In this document: one piece after another, positions 6,841 through 13,925 of the stretch
Numbering within the stretch: the first letter of the stretch is position 1
Layout: every line of letters begins with the position of its first letter
DNA from: Lachnospiraceae bacterium
GTDB lineage: Bacteria > Bacillota > Clostridia > Oscillospirales > Ruminococcaceae
Assembly (NCBI GenBank): GCA_023664705.1
Contig: JAMPFE010000050.1
Coordinates: forward strand, 1-13,934
Length of the DNA stretch: 13,934 nt
Direction of reading: 5' to 3'
The notes under the pieces: generated by a model
The model's database searches: none
Told to the model about the DNA's origin: nothing
Seen by the model: the letters and a program-made list of their open reading frames with translations, nothing else
Program-made: the position numbers and the translations under genes

Positions 6841-7941
6841 TTATTTCCTCATCTTCCCCTCATATTCATCAATTCCAATCTCCCCGTCAATCGCTCTTTG
6901 CCTAAGCTCTAGCGCAAAGTCCGCCCACCTTTGGAACTCCGCCTGCGACATTTTCTTTTTGAGATACCGCGCGTAATGCTGCTTGTAGGCTCTAGAATAA
7001 ATAAGCCATACGGGATCGCTTTTAATTTTATCGGCGTACTTTTCGCGGAAACCAACGTCACGGCAAACCTTGCCCTCATTCCCTTTTATCGGACGGGTGC
7101 AGTATTGAGAAAATTTTCCCGACTCAAGTAGGAAATAACGTCCGCAATGTCCGCATTTGATTGGCAGATAACGCTGCTCCAATCCCTTGAACAATTCAAT
7201 ATAAAGGAACGCTCCGATAGTGTTGAAGTGGTAACTTTCGCACAAGATCGGGTTTTTCTTTTTCTCCAAAACGGTATAGCTCAGCCGAATGTTTCCCGAC
7301 GGTTGGAGCTTATCATAGGTTTGAGTTTTGTGCGAATTTTCGGAAATAAATTCGGCAACGATAGCAGCCGTTTCGGAGTTATCAAGATAGCGGCATTGGC
7401 TATGTAATTTATCCAAAAACGGCTTATAAACCTTTTCAAGCCGAATCAAATCCTCGATAAAAACCGCATATTCCGTTGCGAGCGCCTTGACTTTGCCGTT
7501 AAATTTAACAACATCATCGATCAAATCGGGGTCGTTCAATTCGCTTATCATCAGCATGGTATCAAAATGCTCGAGAAGCTCTAACCGATTGCCTTTCTCA
7601 TCGGTCTCAATTTCCCAAATTGACGGATTTTCAACCAACAGATCATACAAGCGGTTGCGTGAAATATTCATCGAATTATACGGCGGCAGCGAAAAAATAA
7701 TACTCTCGATCTCACCGAAAAACATCATCGCCGATTGAAAAAATTCATCGCAGTTTTCTTTCTCGGATTGTTCTTCGGGATAACGCAAAACAGCAACATA
7801 ATCCCTGCACCTTCTCAAATAATAATCCAAATCCTTAAAATTTTTTGAAAGAAATTTTGTGAGAATCTCCCCTAACGTGTATTCTTTCCTTCCGCCAATA
7901 TAAAATTTATTGTCGTAAAAGTAAGCGTCAAACTCAGTCAT
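6841..7941 (-). CDS. DUF6076-like protein with Cys4 cluster
   Basis: A 366-aa cytosolic protein starting MTEFDAYFYDNKFY, with a GGGGGGA site ahead of the ATG. The N-terminal two thirds are helical and without catalytic motifs I recognise. Near the C-terminus CGHCGRYF (Cys263, Cys266), Cys281 and Cys293 form a plausible zinc-binding site, followed by a basic helical tail (YKQHYARYLKKKMSQAEFQRW). This architecture fits what I recall of the DUF6076 family found in Clostridial mobile elements; that name is a tentative recognition. It is transcribed divergently from the small regulator gene and the mobilization genes. A role in DNA binding or element maintenance is inference from the Cys cluster and context. 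Confidence 0.8.
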   Translation of the reverse strand: MTEFDAYFYDNKFYIGGRKEYTLGEILTKFLSKNFKDLDYYLRRCRDYVAVLRYPEEQSEKENCDEFFQSAMMFFGEIESIIFSLPPYNSMNISRNRLYDLLVENPSIWEIETDEKGNRLELLEHFDTMLMISELNDPDLIDDVVKFNGKVKALATEYAVFIEDLIRLEKVYKPFLDKLHSQCRYLDNSETAAIVAEFISENSHKTQTYDKLQPSGNIRLSYTVLEKKKNPILCESYHFNTIGAFLYIELFKGLEQRYLPIKCGHCGRYFLLESGKFSQYCTRPIKGNEGKVCRDVGFREKYADKIKSDPVWLIYSRAYKQHYARYLKKKMSQAEFQRWADFALELRQRAIDGEIGIDEYEGKMRK

Positions 7942-7970
7942 AGAGCCGTTCCCCCCAATAAAAAATAGAA

Positions 7971-8050
7971 GATGTTCACATCAAAAATAGAAAGTATCTT
8001 AAAAATAGATGTGAAATATCCGATGATAGAGTTATTATACCACATCTATT
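7971..8050. promoter_or_regulatory. Cluster of GATGTG/CACATC half-sites, candidate operators
   Basis: GATGT-TC-ACATC at 7971-7982 is a small dyad. TTCACATC (7975-7982) is inverted as GATGTGAA (8008-8015), and AATAGATGTG (8004-8013) is inverted as CACATCTATT (8041-8050). CACATC/GATGTG half-sites at 7977, 8008 and 8041 are 31 and 33 bases apart, about three helical turns. AAAAATAGA also repeats at 7961, 7983 and 8001. The sites surround the minus-strand start point and abut the plus-strand -35. Confidence 0.5.
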
Positions 8051-8062
8051 GACATTTGTCAA
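8034..8062 (-). promoter_or_regulatory. Consensus sigma-A promoter for the DUF6076-like gene
   Basis: On the minus strand TTGACA (8057-8062) and TATAAT (8034-8039) are both perfect consensus with a 17-base spacer. The leader to the ATG at 7941 would be about 85 bases. Confidence 0.8.
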
Positions 8063-8077
8063 GTACCGTGATATAAT
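8049..8077 (+). promoter_or_regulatory. Consensus sigma-A promoter for the mobilization operon
   Basis: TTGACA (8049-8054) and TATAAT (8072-8077) are perfect consensus with a 17-base spacer. The two divergent -35 boxes form a single palindrome, TTGACA-TT-TGTCAA (8049-8062), so only one polymerase can sit there at a time. Confidence 0.85.
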
Positions 8078-8102
8078 AAATTCGAGCTCAAGAATTTTGG
8101 GA

Positions 8103-8255
8103 ATGCAAGGAACGTTTCACTCGAAAAAATTATCCAACGTTCTCGGAATAAGCGGGAACACTTTGCCTCAAATTCTCCGCTTTGAGTTGGACGAGCGGGA
8201 ACAAATCAGGCTGCTTTGGCTGATCGGCAATTTATCGGAAAGGGAAAATGAATAG
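8103..8255 (+). CDS. Small putative DNA-binding protein (50 aa)
   Basis: The frame is open from further upstream, but a start there would fall inside the promoter, so the ATG at 8103 (MQGTFHSKKLSNVLG) is chosen; a TTG two codons earlier is possible. No good ribosome site precedes either, and the leader would be about 20 bases. The pattern KLSNVLGISGNTLPQIL resembles a helix-turn-helix, followed by a charged helix. As the first gene after the shared promoter region it could be the autoregulator of both directions, which is inference. A random short frame cannot be excluded. Confidence 0.5.
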   Translation: MQGTFHSKKLSNVLGISGNTLPQILRFELDEREQIRLLWLIGNLSERENE

Positions 8256-8271
8256 TGCTGAATCGGCTTAA

Positions 8272-8428
8272 CAAAACGTTTTGGGAAGCATTCGCAAGCA
8301 TAGAAATGTAATACTACATTTCGGTTTTGATGAAGGGAACCCAAGCCCTTCATCGGAAAAAATCTGCGCAGATTTATCCTTACAGCTATTTAAACGCTTG
8401 GTACAAAAATCCGTATTTTGTACCGAGC
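8272..8428. repeat. Cluster of five perfect inverted repeats, candidate oriT or structured leader
   Basis: Within 157 bases lie five unrelated perfect dyads. They are CAAAACGTTTTG (8272-8283); arms GAAATGTA/TACATTTC (8303-8310, 8315-8322); arms GATGAAGGG/CCCTTCATC (8329-8337, 8346-8354); AAATCTGCGCAGATTT (8360-8375); and arms GGTACAAAA/TTTTGTACC (8400-8408, 8416-8424), the last extendable to 13 pairs with one G-T wobble (8396-8428). It lies directly before the mobilization genes, where oriT regions of relaxase systems usually sit. No nic consensus that I know is evident. Confidence 0.6.
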
Positions 8429-8451
8429 CCGACAGAAAGGAATGGTGCAAA

Positions 8452-8772
8452 ATGCCCAGAAAAATTACTTTGGAATCTATGGAGGCAAAGCTCGAAAGAG
8501 CAGCGAAAAAGAAAGCTTCCATGAAAGCGGAAATGGAAACTGCGGACAAAGAATTGCGCGAAATTGAAACGGCTATTGCCGCCGAAAAGAGGCGAATCCG
8601 CAACGAAAATCTTATCAAGCTCGGCGAAATTGTCTGCCGTTATTACGGTGAAGAAATGACCGCCGAACGCTTTGAAGAAATTTTAAACAAAGAAAGGGGT
8701 GCGCCTATTGAGGACGAACAGAAAGTACAAGAACCTGACGTTCACGTTCGAGGAATGGCAGAGGATTCTTAA
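8452..8772 (+). CDS. Coiled-coil mobilization accessory protein
   Basis: Start at the ATG at 8452 (MPRKITLESMEAKLERA), with AAAGGA ten bases upstream. The frame is open through the hairpin region, but those codons are not expected to be translated. The 106-aa protein is highly charged, with a long heptad-like helix (about residues 8-55) and a short C-terminal helix (MTAERFEEILNK). It resembles small DUF4315-type proteins found next to mobilization genes, a loose resemblance only. Its 3' end overlaps mobC by 65 bases in another frame. It probably acts as an oriT-binding or relaxosome helper. Confidence 0.7.
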   Translation: MPRKITLESMEAKLERAAKKKASMKAEMETADKELREIETAIAAEKRRIRNENLIKLGEIVCRYYGEEMTAERFEEILNKERGAPIEDEQKVQEPDVHVRGMAEDS

Positions 8773-9040
8773 TTACGCAAAAATCAGCAAGTTGAAAACC
8801 GCAACTTACATTAAGCAAATGGCGCTGAACGGTAAAATAGTTGTGATCAATATGGAGAAATATCACGGTGCGATCACCGCGATCAACCGTATCGGCAACA
8901 ACATAAATCAGATCGCGCGGGTTGCAAATACAAGCGGCTATGTCACGAACGATGAGTTGCGTCAAATCGAGAAATTTCGGGAGGAATTATGCCGTATATC
9001 AAGTGCGTTTCTATCGGGAATTCGGTCGCAGGCTGCCTGA
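8708..9040 (+). CDS. mobC: MobC-like relaxosome accessory protein
   Basis: The TTG at 8708 (MRTNRKYKNLTFTFEEW) is preferred because AAAGGGG lies seven to eight bases upstream; a GTG three codons earlier overlaps that site. The 110-aa protein has the MobC layout: an N-terminal basic strand, a ribbon-helix-helix-like region (EEWQRILNYAKISKLKTATY) and the conserved segment AINRIGNNINQIARVANTSG that defines the family. MobC proteins bind oriT, help melt the DNA and assist the relaxase at nicking. It overlaps the relaxase start by 52 bases, an arrangement common in MOBP modules. Confidence 0.88.
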   Translation: MRTNRKYKNLTFTFEEWQRILNYAKISKLKTATYIKQMALNGKIVVINMEKYHGAITAINRIGNNINQIARVANTSGYVTNDELRQIEKFREELCRISSAFLSGIRSQAA

Positions 9041-10524
9041 AATATATCGCGAATACCGACAAACTCGGAGAAAATCAGTACATAACCGGCTTGAATTGCT
9101 CCGAGGATATTGCGATTGCCGAGCAGGAATTTCGGCTTACTTATGAGTATTTTTCGCATAAAAATTTCTATGCTCCGCTCGCGGAAAACGGAAAATCTCC
9201 CGTTAAGGCGTTCCACATTATTCAGTCGTTCAAGGCAGGGGAATGTGACGCGGAGTTTGCTCATAAAATCGGTGTGGAGTGGGTGCAAAGCGTTTTCGGA
9301 AGGAAATTTCAAGCGGTCGTTTGCACTCACACCGACCGCGACCATATTCACAATCACATCTGTCTTTGCCCTTACGATCTCAACGGAATCAAATTCAACA
9401 GCAACAAAAGATCGCTGGCGCGGATCCGTTCGATTTCCGATGAGATCTGCCGAAGTTATGGTATCGTTGAAATGGAAAAGTCAACGGCGGATAAAAATCA
9501 TATTCCCATCGGTGTGTGCTATGGAGAATGGGAGCACCGAAAATTCGGAACCTCTTGGAAAGAAATTATCCGCAGAAAAATTGACAGCCTGATGTTATCA
9601 TCGGTGAACCTCGACGATTTATTACGCCGACTGGAAGAACTGAATTTTACCGTAAAGCGCGGCAAATATATCTCGGTAAAATTGCCCGAACAGCAGCGGT
9701 TTGTTCGCTTGAAAACGCTTGGCGCGGAGTACACCGAGGAGAGCATTTCTCGAAGAATATTCGAGCGTTTATATGCTGCCACAAGGGGCAAAACGGTCGG
9801 AGAAATTATTGCCGAGACGGTAAATAAATTCGGCTTTGAAACGCGGAAATTTTCTTTCGCGCAAAGCGTAAAGGACACAACGGCTATGCTTGGAGAGCAG
9901 CTGCGAATTATTAACGAGGAGGGATTATTTACATTATGTGATGTGAAAAACAAGGCAGCGGATGTTGAAAACGAGATCCGTAAATTACAGGAACAGCTTG
10001 AAATCTTGCAAAGTCGCTTTTTCAAAAAACACGACGAAATAGCCAAACTCAAAAGCAAATTGCAAGCGCTCGAAAAGAAAAGAGGTGTATATGAAAATGT
10101 AATACAAACGTGTTCCGATGAGGACTATATTTCCCGCTTGGTAAGAATTTCGCGAGAACGAATGACCGAGCAGGAAAATGCAAAATTGCAAGCAATGCAG
10201 CAAGAAAAATACACCGTTTATTGTCCTCAAACGGTGGAGCAATTACCGTACAAACAACTGTCCAAACTCCCGAACATCGATGATTATTTTCAAGTTAGCG
10301 AGGGGAATTGGATAGACGTTGACGGTGAAGAAATCGCGGATAAATTGGAGGAGATTTATTTGCAAAATTCAATTCCAATAGGCTCTGTTATTGTTGTGAA
10401 AGACCGCGAAAAAGCGCAATATTTCTATGTCAACGACGTGGGATTTGTGCGTTTCGGTGATTTTGAAAAATCTCAAATTGAACAGCAAGAACAGCAATTA
10501 GCCGCCAAAAATCGCGGCAGATAA
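8989..10524 (+). CDS. MOBP-like relaxase / mobilization nuclease
   Basis: A 511-aa protein starting MPYIKCVSIGNSVAGCLKYIAN with GGAGG four bases before the ATG. The probable catalytic Tyr is Tyr19 in CLKYIAN. The metal-binding motif III reads HTDRDHIHNH (His114, Asp118, His121, His123), and KAFHIIQSF upstream matches motif II of VirD2/MobA-type relaxases. The C-terminal half (residues ~310-375) is a long coiled coil, with a further globular segment to the end. It should nick one strand at oriT, stay attached to the 5' end and pilot transfer using a conjugation machine supplied by another element, since no type IV secretion genes are present here. The reading frame is intact. Confidence 0.9.
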   Translation: MPYIKCVSIGNSVAGCLKYIANTDKLGENQYITGLNCSEDIAIAEQEFRLTYEYFSHKNFYAPLAENGKSPVKAFHIIQSFKAGECDAEFAHKIGVEWVQSVFGRKFQAVVCTHTDRDHIHNHICLCPYDLNGIKFNSNKRSLARIRSISDEICRSYGIVEMEKSTADKNHIPIGVCYGEWEHRKFGTSWKEIIRRKIDSLMLSSVNLDDLLRRLEELNFTVKRGKYISVKLPEQQRFVRLKTLGAEYTEESISRRIFERLYAATRGKTVGEIIAETVNKFGFETRKFSFAQSVKDTTAMLGEQLRIINEEGLFTLCDVKNKAADVENEIRKLQEQLEILQSRFFKKHDEIAKLKSKLQALEKKRGVYENVIQTCSDEDYISRLVRISRERMTEQENAKLQAMQQEKYTVYCPQTVEQLPYKQLSKLPNIDDYFQVSEGNWIDVDGEEIADKLEEIYLQNSIPIGSVIVVKDREKAQYFYVNDVGFVRFGDFEKSQIEQQEQQLAAKNRGR

Positions 10525-10532
10525 GGAGAGTA

Positions 10533-10718
10533 ATGATCAGAAATGTATCACCAAACAATACCGCCGTAGAAAAGACGATTGAGATTCCCGTAGAATGCAA
10601 ATCGGAATTTGTCAAAGCAATGAAAATCGGATATTACAAGGAATTTCACAAGCAAGGTCTGATCACGAACGAACAGCTTGAGCAGCTTATTTCTTTACAG
10701 AGCGATAAAGCCGCTTAA
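10533..10718 (+). CDS. Small conserved-type protein, 61 aa, unknown
   Basis: Starts at the ATG at 10533 with AAGGAG four bases upstream, eight bases after the relaxase stop, so it is clearly in the same transcript. The C-terminal half KIGYYKEFHKQGLITNEQLEQLISLQ has the helix-turn pattern of SHOCT-like tails (an aromatic helix, then GLIT-x-EQLEQL). No catalytic motif is present. Comparable short frames commonly lie between the mobilization and recombinase genes in such elements; its job is not known to me. Confidence 0.7.
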   Translation: MIRNVSPNNTAVEKTIEIPVECKSEFVKAMKIGYYKEFHKQGLITNEQLEQLISLQSDKAA

Positions 10719-10727
10719 CAAAAAACA

Positions 10728-10819
10728 GGACATCCCCTACATAAAATTTTAAAAATATTTCAAAATCTTCTTGACTTTAAAGCCCGAATGTGATATAATA
10801 AAAGTGCAGGGGGATGTCC
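10728..10819. repeat. Inverted repeat flanking the recombinase promoter
   Basis: GGACATCCCC (10728-10737) is perfectly inverted as GGGGATGTCC (10810-10819), one arm upstream of the -35 and one just after the start point. This is the layout of a looping operator pair, or of recombinase-binding sites. A further GATGTCC-like half (GAATGTCCC) follows at 10830-10838. Confidence 0.55.
10771..10799 (+). promoter_or_regulatory. Sigma-A promoter of the serine recombinase genes
   Basis: TTGACT (10771-10776) and TATAAT (10794-10799) with a 17-base spacer. The transcript would start near 10806 and has a leader of about 55 bases. Confidence 0.8.
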
Positions 10820-10834
10820 GAATTTTTTTGAATG

Positions 10835-10850
10835 TCCCGATCATTCGGGA
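10835..10850 (+). promoter_or_regulatory. Small hairpin beside the recombinase ribosome binding site
   Basis: TCCCGA-TCAT-TCGGGA is a 6-bp stem with a 4-base loop ending one base before GAGGAGG. It could limit ribosome access or position it. Confidence 0.35.
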
Positions 10851-10861
10851 GAGGAGGTAAA

Positions 10862-12379
10862 ATGTATAACAAGATCAAGGTGGCGGCGTACTGCCGCGTT
10901 TCAACGGATTTATCCGACCAGATCCATTCGCTCACGGCACAAATCAAATACTTCACGGATTACATCGGCAGCCAAGACGAGTGGGAACTTACAGAAGTCT
11001 ATTTTGACGAAGGTATAACCGGAACTTCCACCAAAAAGCGCGACGGTTTTAACCGTATGATAGCTGACTGCGAAGCGGGGAAAATTAATCTTATCCTTAC
11101 AAAAGAAGTCAGCAGATTTGCCCGCAACACGGTGGACACGCTGAATTACACGCGCCGGTTGTCCGAGTTAAAGGTAGGTGTGATTTTTATGAGCGACGGC
11201 ATAGATACCCGCGACAAGGACGGAGAATTGAGGCTTACCATAATGGCTTCGCCGGTTCAGGAAGAGTCAAGAAAAATATCCGAGCGAACCAAATGTGAGA
11301 TTGTAAAAAAGATTTTCCACAGCTATCTTTATGAGCGGAAAGGCGCTACAATGATTGCGCGTGATTTAAATGCGCTTAATATCCCCACGCTCAACGGAAA
11401 ACTTTGGGGATCTCATACGGTTTTGAAAATGCTCCGAAATGAAAAATATGTCGGTGATCTCACTCAATGGAAATACCGCACGGAGAGTTATCTTTCACAT
11501 AAGCGCGTACCGAACAAAGGCGATAATCCCGACGCGCCTATCATAACGATCCGCGACCATCACGAAGCAATAATTTCGCGAGACGTTTGGGACGCGGTGC
11601 AAAAGCAGCTTGAAGAACGCGGGAAAATGATAAGCGAGGGCAGAAAACATTCGGGAAAATATTGGTTTAGCGGAAAAGTATGCTGCGGAAAATGCGGCAA
11701 GCCTTTCACAATAACGGGAAATAACACGCTGCCAAATCGAACGCTGAGATGTATAAACCGCGCACGGTTCGGAACTCAAATTCAGTTAGATCTCAACGGC
11801 GATATTACGGGCTGCGATAACAATTCCGTAAATGAACACGTTCTTGAAAGATGCGTAAAGCATATTCTAGAGCAAATTCAAATCACGAGCGAGGATATTA
11901 TCAGTGACTTGCTGAACGAGGTCAAGCAAACCCAAGGCGTACTGCCTATGAAAGACACCGCTCCAATGAAAGCTGAGATCGAAAAGCTGAAGCAGAAAAA
12001 GCGTAAAGCCTTTGATTTGATGCTTGAGGATCAGCTTTCCAAAGAAGATCTAAAAGAGCAGGCTGATTTTTATGACAGCGAGATTGCGCGGCTTACTAAA
12101 GAGATCACCGAAAATCAGGACATAGCCGCAGCGCACGAAAAACAGCTCAACGGGATTCGCGCTTATATTGATTTGATCGGCAGCGCCAAAAACAGCGACT
12201 CGGATAACATCGAGATCTATCACGAAATAGTGAAGAAGGTCGTTGTTCAAGAAAACCGTGTATTGGATTTTTATATGAATTGCGTTCCGTTCGGATTTCG
12301 CGTCATTTACCACACGCATATAGCCCGTATGATCAATCAATACGATATTTTTATTGACAATTGCGAGGTAATCGCTTAA
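10862..12379 (+). CDS. TnpX-like large serine recombinase with an internal deletion
   Basis: Start at the ATG at 10862 (MYNKIKVAAYCRVST) with GAGGAGG four bases upstream. The 505-aa protein has a resolvase catalytic domain (residues 1-144: nucleophile Ser14 in YCRVST, the SRFARN motif, and MASPVQEESRK leading into the long helix). It continues with a recombinase domain (EIVKKIFHSYLYERKGATMIARDLN), a zinc ribbon (CCGKCGK ... C ... C) and a C-terminal coiled coil. In relatives about 30-40 residues, including a G-x-PYGY or LGY-type loop, lie between SERTK and EIV; here they adjoin directly at Lys144-Cys145 (about 11294). The frame is kept. The family cuts and rejoins element ends through a 5'-phosphoserine link. 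Loss of this linker probably impairs DNA binding or tetramer control, so activity is doubtful. Confidence 0.85.
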   Translation: MYNKIKVAAYCRVSTDLSDQIHSLTAQIKYFTDYIGSQDEWELTEVYFDEGITGTSTKKRDGFNRMIADCEAGKINLILTKEVSRFARNTVDTLNYTRRLSELKVGVIFMSDGIDTRDKDGELRLTIMASPVQEESRKISERTKCEIVKKIFHSYLYERKGATMIARDLNALNIPTLNGKLWGSHTVLKMLRNEKYVGDLTQWKYRTESYLSHKRVPNKGDNPDAPIITIRDHHEAIISRDVWDAVQKQLEERGKMISEGRKHSGKYWFSGKVCCGKCGKPFTITGNNTLPNRTLRCINRARFGTQIQLDLNGDITGCDNNSVNEHVLERCVKHILEQIQITSEDIISDLLNEVKQTQGVLPMKDTAPMKAEIEKLKQKKRKAFDLMLEDQLSKEDLKEQADFYDSEIARLTKEITENQDIAAAHEKQLNGIRAYIDLIGSAKNSDSDNIEIYHEIVKKVVVQENRVLDFYMNCVPFGFRVIYHTHIARMINQYDIFIDNCEVIA

Positions 12380-12395
12380 TCGTGTTTTCGGATAT

Positions 12396-13655
12396 GAATG
12401 GCATGCGGCGTCCACATCAAAGAAGATACGCGCAGTTCTCGAAGCAAACGCTAAGGCAGGAAAATATCGGACGAACTGCGCTCCCTACGGATATGCAAAA
12501 GGAGATGATGAAAACCACTTGCCCGTAGTGGACGAACCCGCAGCAGGTATTGTCAGACGAATTTTTAAAATGCGTTCTCAGGGAATTAGTCCTCGTCACA
12601 TCGCCAATACACTTAATGAGGAGAAAATTCCTATCCCGTCCGATTATTACTATGCGAAAATAGGCAAGCCCAATCCACGCCGTACAACTCACCTTTGGTG
12701 TGCGGAAAGAATAATGTCAATCGTCAATAATCCGATTCACCTCTGCAACCTTTACCTTTTAAAAACGACAACTGTTTCATATAAAAATCATAAGGTCGTA
12801 AATAAAGATAAAGAGGATTGGGTTGTGAGCAAAAATACTCACGAGCCGCTTGTTTCGCAAGAAATTTGGGACAAATGCCGCGAAGTCGAGGCTTCGGTAA
12901 GTCAAGGCAAGAAAACAAAAACGGGTTTTGTAGCGCCTTTAAGCGGCTTGATGTTCTGCGCGGACTGCGGCGAGAAAATGCGGCTCGGTTGGAACAATAC
13001 CACGAACGGAAGCAAAAAGAAGCCGCGAAAGTATATTAGACACAATTTCAACTGCGGACGCTACAACCGCAACGGAAAGCTGGCGTGCAACAGCCACTAT
13101 ATAAAAATGAACGATATGAATGCGCTTGTGCTTGCGGATATTCGCTCGATGGCGGCGCTGGTGGTTGAGGATGAAGCCGCTGCTCGCCAGCAGTTCCTCT
13201 CAAAGAAAGAGCAGATCAATTCGCAGCAAACAGCGGAGGAACAGAAGCGGCTTCATGACGGTAAATACCGCCTTGCCGAACTCGAAAAGCTCATTCCCTT
13301 GATTTACGAGGACAAGGTTCTTGGTAAAATTCCCGAAGAGGTTTGCGTTGGTCTTTTGGAAAAATATCAGGCTGAGCAAAAAGCACTGTCGGAGGAAGTT
13401 GCGATGCTCGAAGCAAAACTCAATGCCGTGAAGCAGGACGAAAGCGATGTTGATGAATTTATCAGCCGCTTGAAAAAGTATACAGATGTCCAAGAGTTGA
13501 CTCGTGAGATGTGCTTGGAGCTGATAGAGTACATAACCGTTGACGAGTACGCAAAAGACAGACCGCGCGACATCCACATTTATTACAAGCTGCTCGAAAA
13601 ACCGTTACCACACAAAAAATTCCTCGAAACGGATAAGAGCAGCGAGACCGCTTAA
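12396..13655 (+). pseudogene. Second serine recombinase, catalytic domain missing
   Basis: The frame is open from 12372, and family-like sequence begins at EWHA (12396). It runs through TSKKIRAVLEANAKAG, CAPYGYAKGDDENH, VVDEPAAGIVRRIF, a zinc ribbon (MFCADCGEKM ... NCGRYN ... ACNSHY) and a C-terminal coiled coil to the stop. This is the recombinase, zinc-ribbon and coiled-coil part of a large serine recombinase. The ~130-residue resolvase domain with the nucleophilic Ser is absent, and the preceding bases are the end of the first recombinase gene. No ATG with a ribosome site exists near the front; the TTG at 12519 and GTG at 12528 lack one. It is most simply a 5'-truncated copy left by a deletion. 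Translation of a DNA-binding-only product from an internal start is possible but unsupported. Confidence 0.8.
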
Positions 13656-13698
13656 CAAGGCGGTTTAGGAAGATTTTAGCAATGTGTGCCCTTTTGAG

Positions 13699-13812
13699 AG
13701 GTTGACTACAACCTCAATTTACTGTCACGTCTTTCAGCAGGCACAGGCAAGAGCGGGAGACGCCATCGCTTCGGTTCTCGACTTTTCGGGGAAGAAAAAG
13801 GCAAGCACTTGA
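13699..13812 (+). pseudogene. C-terminal remnant of a tyrosine integrase
   Basis: The frame (open from 13669) reads RLTTTSIYCHVFQQAQARAG and continues to SVLDFSGKKKAST and a stop. The segment L-TTTSIY-x-H-VF is the catalytic-tyrosine block of phage-type integrases (Tyr at 13720-13722), which normally follows an LGHS motif. That motif and everything upstream are missing: the preceding codons (EDFSNVCPFE) do not fit the family. The junction near 13699 is therefore where the serine-recombinase element, or a deletion, enters the integrase gene. The gene points at the tRNA end ahead, as integrases of tRNA-inserted islands often do. Confidence 0.72.
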
Positions 13813-13816
13813 CCGC

Positions 13817-13856
13817 AATGGACAGTTTTTCGAGAATAATGGACATGTAATGGACA
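13817..13856. repeat. Three phased AATGGACA direct repeats
   Basis: AATGGACA occurs at 13817-13824, 13838-13845 and 13849-13856, 21 and 11 bases apart (two turns and one turn of the helix). Between an integrase end and a tRNA 3' end this looks like arm-type integrase or excisionase binding sites of an attachment region. Confidence 0.5.
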
Positions 13857-13878
13857 GAGCGCTGATTTGGGAGAAATG

Positions 13879-13916
13879 AAAAAGCTCTCAAGCGTCTTGC
13901 AGAGCCGCTTGAGAGC
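13879..13916 (-). terminator. Intrinsic terminator on the minus strand
   Basis: GCTCTCAAGCG (13884-13894) and CGCTTGAGAGC (13906-13916) form a perfect 11-bp stem with an 11-base loop. On the minus strand it is followed by TTTTT. It begins nine bases after the CCA end of the presumed tRNA and would end that transcript. Confidence 0.85.
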
Positions 13917-13925
13917 ATACACTTA

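Larger units (their letters stand above)
6841..13698. mobile_element. Probable integrative mobilizable element, degenerate
   Basis: The segment groups a divergent regulator/DUF pair, MobC, a relaxase, accessory proteins and two large serine recombinases, the usual make-up of TnpX-type mobilizable elements of Clostridia. The right end is placed just before the tyrosine-integrase remnant at about 13699. The left end is not defined: no matching repeat is visible, and the limit given is simply the edge of the DUF6076-like gene. Both recombinases look damaged, so excision is probably lost. Confidence 0.45.

Noticed and set aside
8281..8451. N-terminal extension of the coiled-coil protein through the hairpin region
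   Set aside because: Frame is open but has no ribosome site at its front; the hairpins and AAAGGA before 8452 favour the internal start.
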